A DNA stretch of 47,353 nucleotides. Source: an uncultured Lachnospiraceae bacterium. GTDB lineage: Bacteria > Bacillota > Clostridia > Lachnospirales > Lachnospiraceae. The DNA lies in the NCBI GenBank assembly GCA_910585355.1, contig CAJUDN010000002.1, forward strand, positions 1 through 47,353, given 5' to 3'. Shown one piece after another: positions 9,593-18,155 of the stretch. Position numbers and translations under genes: made by a program. Each line of letters begins with the position of its first letter. Position 1 is the stretch's first letter. Under the pieces are notes generated by a model. The model saw only the letters and a program-made list of their open reading frames with translations. It had not been told where the DNA came from and ran no database searches.

Positions 9593-9653
9593 GTCTCATG
9601 TCATACCTATATGAGGTATGCCCACCCGGGCACACCGCAATACAAGGTATACC

Positions 9654-11309
9654 TTATTCAGCCGGAACAAAAATGTTGGAGTAATCGTGATGGCTGGTCG
9701 GATAGATGTCAATTCCGCCGGTGCCTTTCTTCACACCAATAAAACCGTCTGCAAAATAAAGCGGGATATACGGAACGTGCTCATAAACGTCTTCCTGAAT
9801 CTGCTTATAGTATTCCTTTCTCTGTGCCTCATCCTCCTCACAAACAGCCTTGTCAAGAAGATCCATTACCTCACTGCTGTCATAATGCGCCTTGTTTACT
9901 GCGGAACCCGGCTGTAAAATACGTCTTGCGTCGTCGCCAAAGATATTAAAGCCCATACCATAAATACAAGACTGATGTTCGCCATTAGTCGTTGTTGTGC
10001 TGATACCTGCGGAGTCAAGTTCAACGATATTAACGGTAATTCCAATATCCTTTAACTGGCTCTGCATAAGCTCTGCAATCGTTTTACGCTCTGCACCGCT
10101 GACAGAAATATCCAGAGTGGCGCCTCCGCTGGGATACGCTTTTGCAAGATATTCTTTCGCTTTGTCAAGGTCTCTTTCATAACCGCCAAGATCAACGTAA
10201 CCGTACTCGCTCCAGCCCCAGAAGGAAGTTGCTTTTTTTCCATGGCCTTCCGCTGCAACCGCGATGATCGTATCCAGGTCAATGGCATATGCAACTGCCT
10301 TTCTCAGATCTTCATTGTCAGCCGGCGTCTTCTGTGTATTAAATGCCAAGTAAGTAAGAGAGCCGCCGTCATACTGAACCAGATCCAGATTCGGATCGTC
10401 TTCGATAGTGCCAAGTTCAATCGTTGCCGGTTCTGCACAAATATCGACTTCCCCGTTCTGCAAAGCAATCAGACGTGCAGAGTCTTCCGGAATATAGCGG
10501 AAGGTAAAGCTCTTTGCATTGGGAGCGCCTCTCCAGCTGTCCTCAAAAGCAACTAATTTTGTATAGTTACCAAACTCATAAGAATCAACCATCCAGGGGC
10601 CTGTACCCACTGCCGGTCCCTTCACCGGGTCATCGGTAATTGCTTTTTCACTCTGGATACAGGAAGTGGGAAGAGTCATCATATAGGGCCAGTCCAGATT
10701 GGGGTCAACAAGAACCATCTTTACTGTCAGGTCATCAACCGCTTCTATACTTTCCACCTTCAGGAACAGACCATTACATGCTGTGGTTCCTTCCATTCTG
10801 TTAAAAGTAAATACAACGTCAGACGCCTTAAAGGGCTCGCCGTTATGGAACTTAACACCCTCTCTTAATTTAAAGATGTATGTTTTTCCGCCGTCCTCTG
10901 TGGACCACTCGATTGCCAGCTGCGGCTCAACCTCGCCGGTGGCATTGTTGAAATGCACCAGAGTATCCTGAATCATACGCCACATATAGTTATGCTGGGT
11001 ATTGCTGGCATCCATCTGGTCGATGGTTGTATGTTTCGATTTCATACCAATTACAATATCATCTTTTAAGGCCACTCCCTCCGGCGGAGTCGCTGCATTG
11101 ATCGCGCCATCCGCTGTTCCGGCCGCTCCGCCTTTCGTTTCAGCCGCGCCGCCCGCCGTCTCTTTTGAGTCCGCGGCCGCTGTGCTTCCGGCTTCTGCCT
11201 GTGTGGTTGTCTGGCCCTGGTCCCCGCCGCCGGAACATCCGGCCAGCGTGCCTGCCATCATAACTGCGGCCATCAGAATGGCTGTTATACGGTACATTTT
11301 CTTTGTCAT
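9654..11309 (-). CDS. Peptide-binding lipoprotein, SBP family 5 (OppA/DppA-like)
   Basis: 551-aa extracellular binding protein anchored by a lipid. A type II signal peptide ends in the lipobox LAGC with Cys25, followed by a flexible Ala/Gly/Thr-rich linker of about 40 residues. The family 5 body contains WSTEDGGKTYIFKLREGVKFHNG, the usual family signature region. It is the first gene of operon 1 and has AGAGGAGG upstream. It delivers ligand to the BC permease. Peptides are the likely ligand class, but family 5 proteins also bind nickel, haem and modified peptides, so specificity is open. Confidence 0.94.
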   Translation of the reverse strand: MTKKMYRITAILMAAVMMAGTLAGCSGGGDQGQTTTQAEAGSTAAADSKETAGGAAETKGGAAGTADGAINAATPPEGVALKDDIVIGMKSKHTTIDQMDASNTQHNYMWRMIQDTLVHFNNATGEVEPQLAIEWSTEDGGKTYIFKLREGVKFHNGEPFKASDVVFTFNRMEGTTACNGLFLKVESIEAVDDLTVKMVLVDPNLDWPYMMTLPTSCIQSEKAITDDPVKGPAVGTGPWMVDSYEFGNYTKLVAFEDSWRGAPNAKSFTFRYIPEDSARLIALQNGEVDICAEPATIELGTIEDDPNLDLVQYDGGSLTYLAFNTQKTPADNEDLRKAVAYAIDLDTIIAVAAEGHGKKATSFWGWSEYGYVDLGGYERDLDKAKEYLAKAYPSGGATLDISVSGAERKTIAELMQSQLKDIGITVNIVELDSAGISTTTTNGEHQSCIYGMGFNIFGDDARRILQPGSAVNKAHYDSSEVMDLLDKAVCEEDEAQRKEYYKQIQEDVYEHVPYIPLYFADGFIGVKKGTGGIDIYPTSHHDYSNIFVPAE

Positions 11310-11445
11310 ACGTGTTCCTCCTCTTTTGGTTCTTAATACAAATTAAAACAAAACTGCAAAAACGCCCCTTTTTAAGAGAGGTGTCTGCACACCCCAACCG
11401 TTTTAGTGGTTCAGTTCTTAAAAAGAAGCGCTTTTTATTAGCTTT

Positions 11446-11475
11446 ATTATAATTGCAAAACTCTTACGTGTCCAA
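11446..11475 (-). promoter_or_regulatory. Promoter of peptide operon 1
   Basis: On the minus strand, the -35 TTGGAC (11470-11475) and -10 TATAAT (11446-11451) are separated by 18 nt, about 130 nt upstream of the binding-protein start. A dyad matching the one upstream of the M20-lysR unit lies just behind the -35. Confidence 0.7.
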
Positions 11476-11484
11476 TCATTCTTA

Positions 11485-11501
11485 CGAATATAATCCATTC
11501 G
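11485..11501. promoter_or_regulatory. Putative LysR-type operator (operon 1)
   Basis: CGAAT-N7-ATTCG dyad centred about 54 nt upstream of the predicted transcription start, the usual place for a LysR activator site. Further CGAAT half-sites occur at 11507-11511 and 11527-11531. The same 17-bp architecture occurs at 13738-13754. Confidence 0.6.
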
Positions 11502-11517
11502 CATCTCGAATATTTTC

Positions 11518-12411
11518 TCACATCTGCGAATAGATTGACAATTCTTTGACAGCAGAAAAATATTTTGTGGTAAATTTTATAAATTCTTCTATTTCTGGCA
11601 GTATTTTCAAATCTTTTTGGCGGATAAGATATATACTTCTGCAAAAATCTGGTATATCAATGGGTTTCAAACACACCTCATCCAGATCGCCGGTCCCCTC
11701 AATTTGTTCTCTCCAGGAATACTGGGGCCAGACTGCGACACCGAGTCCTTCTTTCACCATTCGTTTCAGAATATAAAAATTTTCACACTCGAACGCCACT
11801 TGGGGGATAAACCCCATTTCCTTGAATTTCTTATCGGAGATCAGGCGGATGCTGCCGCCCGCTTTCAATTCAATAAAGTCCTCATCTCGAAGATCATTCA
11901 GCGTGACAAGCTCCTTCATAGCCAGCGGCGAACTCTTTTTACATGCCAGAAGCAGTTCTTCATCCATAAGTTTTATGGAGTTGTTAAAAAATTTTTCCGG
12001 CAGCGTACTCCGGATACAGACATCCCAGCCAATGGCCTCTCTTTGCTCCATTACATTAAAAGAGATATCCGGGTGCACTTCATGGAATTTCCGGATCAGC
12101 TCCGGAATCAGAAGTCCCGCTGAAAGGGCGTTCAGCCTTATCCACTGCCGTGTTTTACCATTCTTCATTTCCCTGGGGATATCCTCTATTGCGGACAATA
12201 TTGGCAGAGCTTTCGCCTGGAGCAGGCGTCCCTCATGGGTCAGAGCGCAGTATTTGCCGTTCTTCTTCATAAGGTCAACGCCCAGCTCCTGCTCCAGCGC
12301 CTTTATTGCTTTACTGATTGACGGCTGGGTCACATGCAGCTCCTGTGCTGCCATAGAAATATTCTCATATTTTGCCGCACGGGCAAAGTATCTCAACTGA
12401 TAAAATTCCAT
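11518..12411 (-). CDS. LysR family transcriptional regulator
   Basis: 297-aa regulator. The N-terminal winged HTH (about residues 1-60: FARAAKYENISMAAQELHVTQPSISKAIK) is canonical, followed by a linker helix and a two-lobe ligand-binding domain (about 90-295). It lies 38 nt downstream of an M20 amidohydrolase gene on the same strand, probably in one transcript, and directly upstream of operon 1. The shared CGAAT dyads in both promoter regions suggest that it controls operon 1 and its own unit. The inducer is unknown; a peptide, amino acid or amidohydrolase product is plausible. Confidence 0.92.
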   Translation of the reverse strand: MEFYQLRYFARAAKYENISMAAQELHVTQPSISKAIKALEQELGVDLMKKNGKYCALTHEGRLLQAKALPILSAIEDIPREMKNGKTRQWIRLNALSAGLLIPELIRKFHEVHPDISFNVMEQREAIGWDVCIRSTLPEKFFNNSIKLMDEELLLACKKSSPLAMKELVTLNDLRDEDFIELKAGGSIRLISDKKFKEMGFIPQVAFECENFYILKRMVKEGLGVAVWPQYSWREQIEGTGDLDEVCLKPIDIPDFCRSIYLIRQKDLKILPEIEEFIKFTTKYFSAVKELSIYSQM

Positions 12412-12449
12412 TGCCGCCCTCCCATGCTGTCATTAAAAAAATTCCGTTA

Positions 12450-13643
12450 TTATTTTTTATAAAATTCCGGAATCTGTTTGTCATGGAATTCCCTGATCTC
12501 TTTCTGGAATTCCGGATTCGACAAAATATCATATGCCGTCATTGCAAGTCCCTTGGCTCCTTTAAGGCATACCTCCTGCGCTTCGGGCGAAGCGGCGGCT
12601 TCTGTATATTCCACCGTATGGGCCTGTATGGACGCGTCATCTGTGATGGAAAGGTAATCGTGAATCGCCGGAATCTTAATCGATACATTTCCAATATCAG
12701 AAGAACCATATTGCTTTTTGGGATCCGGCCATGTCATCTCAATCCCAAGCTCATGCATATTATCCTTGAATGCCTGGCAGATGGGCTTGCTGGGATATCT
12801 TTCCGCCGAAATATCATCCCATGTGACCTCTCCCTTCGCGCCTGTGAGTCTTTCAGCGTTGGCAACGCATGTTTTTATCAGCTGAATCAGGTCCTCAATC
12901 CGCTTCATTGTATCGGCGCGCAGACAAAACGCGCAGCTTGCAAAAGCCGGGATAATATTGGATGCGGTTCCTCCATCTGAAATAATGCCGTTAATATTGT
13001 CCTGCGGGTCAAAAGTGGGCCTTGCCATATCGATCTGGTTAAATACGCTGATAACAGCGCTCAGGGCATTAATCCCATTCTGCGGCGCAGAAGAATGAGC
13101 GCCCTTTCCCCGGAAGCTCACTTTAACTGTGCAGGCGGCACGGCCTCCGCGCCCCACCAGATTGGAGCCGCCCCCCGAAGGATGCATCATCAGTGCATAA
13201 TCCACATCATCAAATGCTCCATTTGCCAGAAGCTTTACCTTCCCTGCTCCTCCCTCTTCCGCCGGTGTTCCTATGATGCAGATTCGCCCGGGAACAGAAT
13301 CCAGTAAAGAAGACAATCCCAGGAAAGCCCCCACTGCACAGGTGGCAATCAGATTATGGCCGCAGCCATGTCCGATTCCGTTCAATGCGTCATATTCCGC
13401 CAGGAATGCCACAGTCGGCCCGTCACCGTTTCCTTTGGCATCCGCGCGGAAGGATGTAGGAAGGCCGCCATACCCTTTTTCCACAGAGAAACCATGGTTT
13501 TCCAGTGTTTCACTGATAAAGTCCACTGCTTTGAACTCTTCGAAGCCCAATTCCGGATTGTCATGTATGTTCTTCGAGAGCTTCAGAAGGTCTTCTCTTG
13601 CGGCCTCCACAGTTTCCACTATTTTCTGTTTCTTGTTGTCCAT
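12450..13643 (-). CDS. M20 family amidohydrolase (ACY1L2/AbgB-like)
   Basis: 397-aa cytosolic zinc amidohydrolase. EYDAL (83-87), GHGCGHN (91-97) and TPAEEGG (126-132) carry metal-binding and catalytic positions; the middle dimerisation domain follows (GKGAHSSAPQNGINAL). The family includes aminoacylase-1-like 2 dipeptidases and AbgB-type aminobenzoyl-glutamate hydrolases. AAAGGAG precedes the ATG. It heads the M20-lysR unit, which carries its own promoter and dyad. With the AbgA-like gene at the far end of operon 1, the locus holds both kinds of Abg-related hydrolase, though not adjacent as in abgAB. Confidence 0.88.
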   Translation of the reverse strand: MDNKKQKIVETVEAAREDLLKLSKNIHDNPELGFEEFKAVDFISETLENHGFSVEKGYGGLPTSFRADAKGNGDGPTVAFLAEYDALNGIGHGCGHNLIATCAVGAFLGLSSLLDSVPGRICIIGTPAEEGGAGKVKLLANGAFDDVDYALMMHPSGGGSNLVGRGGRAACTVKVSFRGKGAHSSAPQNGINALSAVISVFNQIDMARPTFDPQDNINGIISDGGTASNIIPAFASCAFCLRADTMKRIEDLIQLIKTCVANAERLTGAKGEVTWDDISAERYPSKPICQAFKDNMHELGIEMTWPDPKKQYGSSDIGNVSIKIPAIHDYLSITDDASIQAHTVEYTEAAASPEAQEVCLKGAKGLAMTAYDILSNPEFQKEIREFHDKQIPEFYKK

Positions 13644-13669
13644 ATTATTGTCTCCTTTCTTTTAATCCT

Positions 13670-13699
13670 ATATTACATGTTACCATATGGATTTTCAAT
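13670..13699 (-). promoter_or_regulatory. Promoter of the M20-lysR unit
   Basis: On the minus strand, the -35 TTGAAA (13694-13699) and -10 TAATAT (13670-13675) have an 18-nt spacer, about 27 nt upstream of the ATG. The CGAAT dyad lies further upstream. Confidence 0.6.
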
Positions 13700-13737
13700 T
13701 TACCAATGAATCACCCCTGCTAATCTATAATAATTGC

Positions 13738-13754
13738 GAATAGTATGTATTCGT
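13738..13754. promoter_or_regulatory. Putative LysR-type operator (M20-lysR unit)
   Basis: CGAAT-N7-ATTCG dyad, readable as a perfect CGAATA-N5-TATTCG inverted repeat. It matches 11485-11501 in half-sites and spacing, and the flanks agree as well (TTRCGAATA...ATTCG). It lies about 95 nt upstream of the M20 start. Confidence 0.6.
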
Positions 13755-13819
13755 TTCCCGTATTTTCTTTCCTGCTATTGCTCTCATAAGGGAAACGCAG
13801 ATTCACAAAGCCAGAAATT

Positions 13820-13849
13820 GGGCGGCAGGGACTAAATCCTCTGCCGCCC
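13820..13849 (-). terminator. Probable terminator of peptide operon 2
   Basis: GGGCGGCAG (13820-13828) and CTGCCGCCC (13841-13849) form a perfect 9-bp stem with a 12-nt loop, 25 nt past the last gene of operon 2. The following minus-strand tract (AATTTCTGG) is only moderately T-rich. Confidence 0.65.
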
Positions 13850-13874
13850 GATTATGAAGGGGAGGTTATCTATA

Positions 13875-15272
13875 CTATATGCTGATATATTCTGTTCCAT
13901 TTTCCGCCCGCGGCAAAATCCTGCCGCGGAACCGGACGCCAAACACCTCTTTCGCATCATTTTCCATCAAAATCAGATCGTCTGTAACCAGCGGGGCTGA
14001 TGTTTCCAGAATTCCAGGAAGTATCATACGGCAGGGAACCGGCTGTCCCCCCGCTTCCATATAAATTCCTTCGTCCTTCACCGTAAGCCGCACCTGCACG
14101 CCTTCACCGGATTCATAAAGCCCCTCTGCCTTCTTTTGCAGCTCCCTGCTCCATGGGACCGTCGGGAGGAAGGGTTCCTCCTCAAGTCTCATTCCGGTTA
14201 TCCACCGAAATGCCATATCTGCCACATGGGAAACGGGAATCCTGGTGGTATTGCAGAATACCAGTACGCCCAGACAAAGCCTTGGCTCCCATGCCATATA
14301 ATTAGAGATTCCCGTAAGGCTCCCTCCGTGTCCCCAGATCGTCAGGCCGCCGATTCTTTTCTGGGACAGGCCGTATCCGTACCACTGTCCATAATGATAT
14401 TCCTGCCTGGGCATACACATTTTAAGAATCTTTCCTCTTCCCACAAGCACATCTCCCGAGGGAGTCCGTCCCTCCCCCATATACATGCGGACATATTTTC
14501 TCATATCGCGGACCGTTGATTTGACCGCGCCGCCGCCCATTAACACAAAAGCATTGTCATAGAAATCCCGGTCATGCTCCCGCACTCCGTTCCGATGGAT
14601 ATAAAGCTCCGTCCCGTTCTCATCCCTGGACGGCCGTATGAATTCGCAGAAGCTCCGCTCCATTCCCATAGGTTCAAAAATATGTTTTTTTATGTACTCG
14701 CCATAAGAGGCCTCGCCGCCGAAACGGCGGATAATTTCCGACAGGATTCCATAGCAGTCGTTGGAATAACTCATATACCGTCCCGGTTCGCAGAGCCGTA
14801 TCTTCTGACCGTTGAGCCTCTCGCACACCAGATCGAGTCCCCTGTCAGCCAGTTTCTTGTCATACCCCAGTTCCCTGTTTCCACCGTCATAAATCCCCAG
14901 CTCTTCTGCCACGTCCTTCACCAGTATACGCTTTAACGGAAAGTACCCGGCGCTGTGGGTGAGAAGATGAGCAATCGTTACCCGCAGGTCCTCAAATTCA
15001 GGAATATAGGTATGAACCGCATCTTCCGTGGATAAAAGCCCTTTTTCTTCCATCTGCATAATAGCGAGGGCCGTAAACGATTTGCTGACAGAGGCCATTC
15101 CAAAGATGGTGTCCTCATTGAGCAAAAGCTTCCGATCTGCATCCCGGTATCCAAAAAAATTCTCATAGAGTGTGGATTCACTGTCAAATACAGATACGGC
15201 CATCCCCGCCGCATCATAACTCTCCATGATTTTTTCCACAAAAGCTTCGAATTCTTTTCTTCTGTTGTCCAT
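13875..15272 (-). CDS. Serine hydrolase, class C beta-lactamase / D-peptidase fold (paralogue)
   Basis: 465-aa paralogue of the 1535-2953 product. SVSK is at 61-64, YSN at 169-171 (a canonical second motif, where the paralogue has YCN) and HGG at 315-317. It has the same C-terminal beta domain and likewise no signal peptide. It is the last gene of operon 2, 6 nt after the F-type ATPase, so each importer operon carries one such enzyme. Cytosolic hydrolysis of the imported ligand is the simplest inference; DD-peptidase, D-aminopeptidase and esterase activities all fit the motifs. Confidence 0.88.
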   Translation of the reverse strand: MDNRRKEFEAFVEKIMESYDAAGMAVSVFDSESTLYENFFGYRDADRKLLLNEDTIFGMASVSKSFTALAIMQMEEKGLLSTEDAVHTYIPEFEDLRVTIAHLLTHSAGYFPLKRILVKDVAEELGIYDGGNRELGYDKKLADRGLDLVCERLNGQKIRLCEPGRYMSYSNDCYGILSEIIRRFGGEASYGEYIKKHIFEPMGMERSFCEFIRPSRDENGTELYIHRNGVREHDRDFYDNAFVLMGGGAVKSTVRDMRKYVRMYMGEGRTPSGDVLVGRGKILKMCMPRQEYHYGQWYGYGLSQKRIGGLTIWGHGGSLTGISNYMAWEPRLCLGVLVFCNTTRIPVSHVADMAFRWITGMRLEEEPFLPTVPWSRELQKKAEGLYESGEGVQVRLTVKDEGIYMEAGGQPVPCRMILPGILETSAPLVTDDLILMENDAKEVFGVRFRGRILPRAENGTEYISI

Positions 15273-15278
15273 AGGCCG

Positions 15279-16253
15279 TTACTTCTCCTCACTCATTCCG
15301 TTGATTCTCTTCACATGATGGCAGGCAACAAAGTGTCCTGGAACAATTTCCTCCATAACAGGACCTTTTTTCCGGCAGACAGCCGTACAGTATTCACACC
15401 TGGGCGCAAACCGGCAGCCTGGTCTGGGATTCACCGGGGAGGAAATCTCGCCCTTTAAGAGAATTCTTTCATTCTGTCTGTCAATGTCAGGAATGGCAAT
15501 GGCAGCCAGAAGCGCCTTTGTGTAGGGGTGGTACTGATGCTCAAACAGAGCATCCCCGCTGCTGTATTCCACTACTTTTCCAAGATACATCACCAAAATA
15601 TCATCTGAGATATGTTTTACAACGGAAAGGTTGTGGGTGATAAATACATAGGTCAGCCCAAGTTCCTCCTGAAGATCCTGCATCAGATTCAAAATCTGTG
15701 CCTGAATGGAAACATCCAGGGCAGATACCGGCTCGTCACATACAATAAATTTCGGATTCATAGCCAGGGCTCTGGCCACGCCAATTCTCTGTCTCCTCCC
15801 ACCGTCCAGCTCATGAGGATAGGACCCCGCCAGGCTCGGCGCAAGCCCCACCGTATTCATTAATTCCGCTACCCGTCCTAACATCTGCTTTTTATCGCTG
15901 TACGCCTTGTAAATCTCCAGAGGTTCCTGGATGATTTCACTGACGCACATACGGGGATTCAGAGAGGAAAACGGGTCCTGGAAAATAATCTGCATATTCC
16001 TCCTCAGCTCTTTAAGCTGGGATTTCGTCACATTCGTAATATCCTGGCCTTCAAAATATATACTTCCTTCCGTGCTGTCTAAAAGGTGAAGAATGGTTCT
16101 TCCCAAAGTCGATTTTCCGCAGCCTGATTCTCCAACCACTCCAAGAGTTTTCCCTTTTTCAATGGAAAAGCTCACATCGTCCACAGCATGCAAAAGTCCC
16201 GCCGGGGTTTTAAAATATTTCTTTAAATGTTCCACTCTAAGGATTTCAGCCAT
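15279..16253 (-). CDS. Peptide ABC importer ATPase (OppF/DppF-like), operon 2
   Basis: 324-aa nucleotide-binding subunit. Walker A GESGCGKST, Walker B FIVCDEPVSALD, the H-loop ITHNLS and the C-terminal CRFAPRCEYC region are present. The ABC signature is LDGGRRQR, the same variant as in operon 1. Its ATG overlaps the preceding ATPase stop by 8 nt (ATGGCTGA), the same junction as in operon 1, which supports descent from one duplicated cassette. Confidence 0.93.
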   Translation of the reverse strand: MAEILRVEHLKKYFKTPAGLLHAVDDVSFSIEKGKTLGVVGESGCGKSTLGRTILHLLDSTEGSIYFEGQDITNVTKSQLKELRRNMQIIFQDPFSSLNPRMCVSEIIQEPLEIYKAYSDKKQMLGRVAELMNTVGLAPSLAGSYPHELDGGRRQRIGVARALAMNPKFIVCDEPVSALDVSIQAQILNLMQDLQEELGLTYVFITHNLSVVKHISDDILVMYLGKVVEYSSGDALFEHQYHPYTKALLAAIAIPDIDRQNERILLKGEISSPVNPRPGCRFAPRCEYCTAVCRKKGPVMEEIVPGHFVACHHVKRINGMSEEK

Positions 16254-17229
16254 GGCTCTCCGCCTCCTTCTGCACCCGCAGGCATTTTACAAAATGTCCC
16301 GGGCTGACTTCCAGGGTTTCCGGGTGACAGGCATCACATTCCGGCAGTTTTTTTCCGCATCTCGGCGCAAAATAGCAGCCCTTCGGCAGATTGGCCGGAT
16401 CCGGCATCAGGCCCGGTATCGGAATCAGCCGGGTATCCTTTTTATCCACATCCGGGATGGAACGGAATAAGCCAATGGTATAAGGATGCTTTGTATCTTT
16501 ATAAATATCCCTGAGAGACCCGTATTCTACAATCTCCCCGGCATACATGATTGCCACATGGTCACACTCTCCGGCCACGACTCCGAGATCATGGGTAATC
16601 AGAATCATGGAAGTATTTAATTCTTTTTTTAGTTTTGCCATCAGTTCCAGCACCTGAGCCTGTATGGTTACATCCAGAGCCGTTGTGGGTTCATCGGCAA
16701 TCAGAAGCTCCGGGTTGCAGGCCAGGGCAATGGCAATTACCACTCGCTGCTTCATTCCTCCAGAAAACTGATGGGGATAGTCTCCATACCGGGAGGCAGG
16801 AATACCGACCAGTTCCAGCATCTGTTTCGCCTTTTCTCTAATCTCCTGGCGGCTTTTCTTCTCATTATGCAGCTTAATCACTTCTGCAATCTGGTCTCCT
16901 ACTGTAACAACCGGATTCAGGGAAGTCATGGGATCCTGGAAAATCATGGAGATTTTTCCGCCGCGGATTTTTCTCATGTCTTTCTCACTCTTTTTCAAAA
17001 GGTCTTTTCCCTCGAAAAGAACTTCTCCGCTTTTAATTTTCCCATGGGGCCCCGGAACCAGCTTCATGATGCTTAATGCTGTGGTAGTCTTTCCGGCGCC
17101 GGTTTCTCCCACAAGGCCGATGGTCTCCCCCTTGTTAATGTGAAAGGACACATGATTAACGGCTTTTACCGTTCCTCTGTCACTTTTAAATTCCACGTTC
17201 AGGTCCCGTATATCAAGAAATTTTTCCAT
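16246..17229 (-). CDS. Peptide ABC importer ATPase (OppD/DppD-like), operon 2
   Basis: 327-aa subunit with Walker [10 protein letters not shown], signature FSGGMKQR, Walker [13 protein letters not shown], the H-loop ITHDLG and a C-terminal oligopeptide domain (CYFAPRC). It forms the ATPase pair with the downstream F-type subunit. A ribosome site AGGAGGA lies upstream, after a 24-nt gap from the C permease gene. Confidence 0.94.
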   Translation of the reverse strand: MEKFLDIRDLNVEFKSDRGTVKAVNHVSFHINKGETIGLVGETGAGKTTTALSIMKLVPGPHGKIKSGEVLFEGKDLLKKSEKDMRKIRGGKISMIFQDPMTSLNPVVTVGDQIAEVIKLHNEKKSRQEIREKAKQMLELVGIPASRYGDYPHQFSGGMKQRVVIAIALACNPELLIADEPTTALDVTIQAQVLELMAKLKKELNTSMILITHDLGVVAGECDHVAIMYAGEIVEYGSLRDIYKDTKHPYTIGLFRSIPDVDKKDTRLIPIPGLMPDPANLPKGCYFAPRCGKKLPECDACHPETLEVSPGHFVKCLRVQKEAESHG

Positions 17230-17253
17230 ATTTGTCCTCCTCCTGCCTGTACA

Positions 17254-18153
17254 CTATTTAAGCTTCGGATCAAGGGCATCTCTCAGACCATCTCCAAACA
17301 GGTTAAGGGAGAGAATCGTCGTCATGATCGCCAGACCAGGGAACATTACCACAAACCAGTAATCGCGCACATACTGTCTGCCTGCCGATAACATGCTGCC
17401 CCACTCCGCGGTGGGCGCCTGCACGCCAAGTCCGATAAAACTTAAAGAAGCTGCGTTGATGATGGAACCGGCCACCCCCAGAGTAACTTGTACAATAATG
17501 GGGGCCAGGCAGTTGGGGAATATATGCTTCAATATGATTCTGGCATCACTGGCCCCAATGGCATGGGCTGCCTCTATAAATTCCTGATCTTTCACGGTCA
17601 GAATGGAAGCGCGCACCGTTCTGGCATATCTTGGAATTGCCCCAATGCTGATGGCCAGCATCATGTTGAACAGACCGCTCCCCAGAGCCGCTGCAATGGC
17701 AATGGCCAGGAGAAGGCTGGGAATCGCCTGGAGAACATCGCAAAACCGCATTATAATATTGTCGGTTTTGCTTCCATAATATCCGGCAAAGGCCCCAAGA
17801 ATGGTTCCTGCGACCGCCCCCATTCCCGTAGCCACAAAACCAATCAGCAGGGAAATCCTGGCTCCGTACAAAATACGGCTGTAAATGCACCGGCCCAGAT
17901 TATCCGTACCAAAAGGAAACTCCCGGCAAGGGGCCGTAAACCGCCGCATTACGTCCTGATCGTCGTACCCGTAAGGAGCCAGCTGTTCGGCAAAAACGCC
18001 TCCCAAAATCAGAATCACCAAGATCACCAGGCCTGCAATGGCAACTTTATTTTTTCTCAGCCTGTCCCATGCCTGCACGAACTGGCTCTGTTTTTTATAC
18101 ATGGAGATATCTTCCACCGCATTCGGATTGTTTTTCCTTGTTTCTTCCGCCAT
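17254..18153 (-). CDS. Peptide ABC importer permease (OppC/DppC-like), operon 2
   Basis: 299-aa inner-membrane permease with a charged cytosolic N-terminus (RLRKNKVAIAGL), about six membrane segments, the coupling loop EAAHAIGASDARIILKHIFP and the LSFIGLGVQAPTAEWGSML block. GGAGGTATAATC precedes the ATG, two nt after the B permease stop. Confidence 0.94.
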   Translation of the reverse strand: MAEETRKNNPNAVEDISMYKKQSQFVQAWDRLRKNKVAIAGLVILVILILGGVFAEQLAPYGYDDQDVMRRFTAPCREFPFGTDNLGRCIYSRILYGARISLLIGFVATGMGAVAGTILGAFAGYYGSKTDNIIMRFCDVLQAIPSLLLAIAIAAALGSGLFNMMLAISIGAIPRYARTVRASILTVKDQEFIEAAHAIGASDARIILKHIFPNCLAPIIVQVTLGVAGSIINAASLSFIGLGVQAPTAEWGSMLSAGRQYVRDYWFVVMFPGLAIMTTILSLNLFGDGLRDALDPKLK

Positions 18154-18155
18154 GA

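Noticed and set aside
11464-11475. LacI operator O3 at the operon 1 promoter (TTACGTGTCCAA)
   Set aside because: Only one half matches O1 and an extra base breaks the palindrome; it could be a chance match at the -35.
12372-12980. Long plus-strand open frame opposite the M20 gene
   Set aside because: Antisense shadow of a strongly supported gene, without ribosome site or recognisable domain; the same applies to other long antisense frames such as 1781-2389 and 36267-37046.
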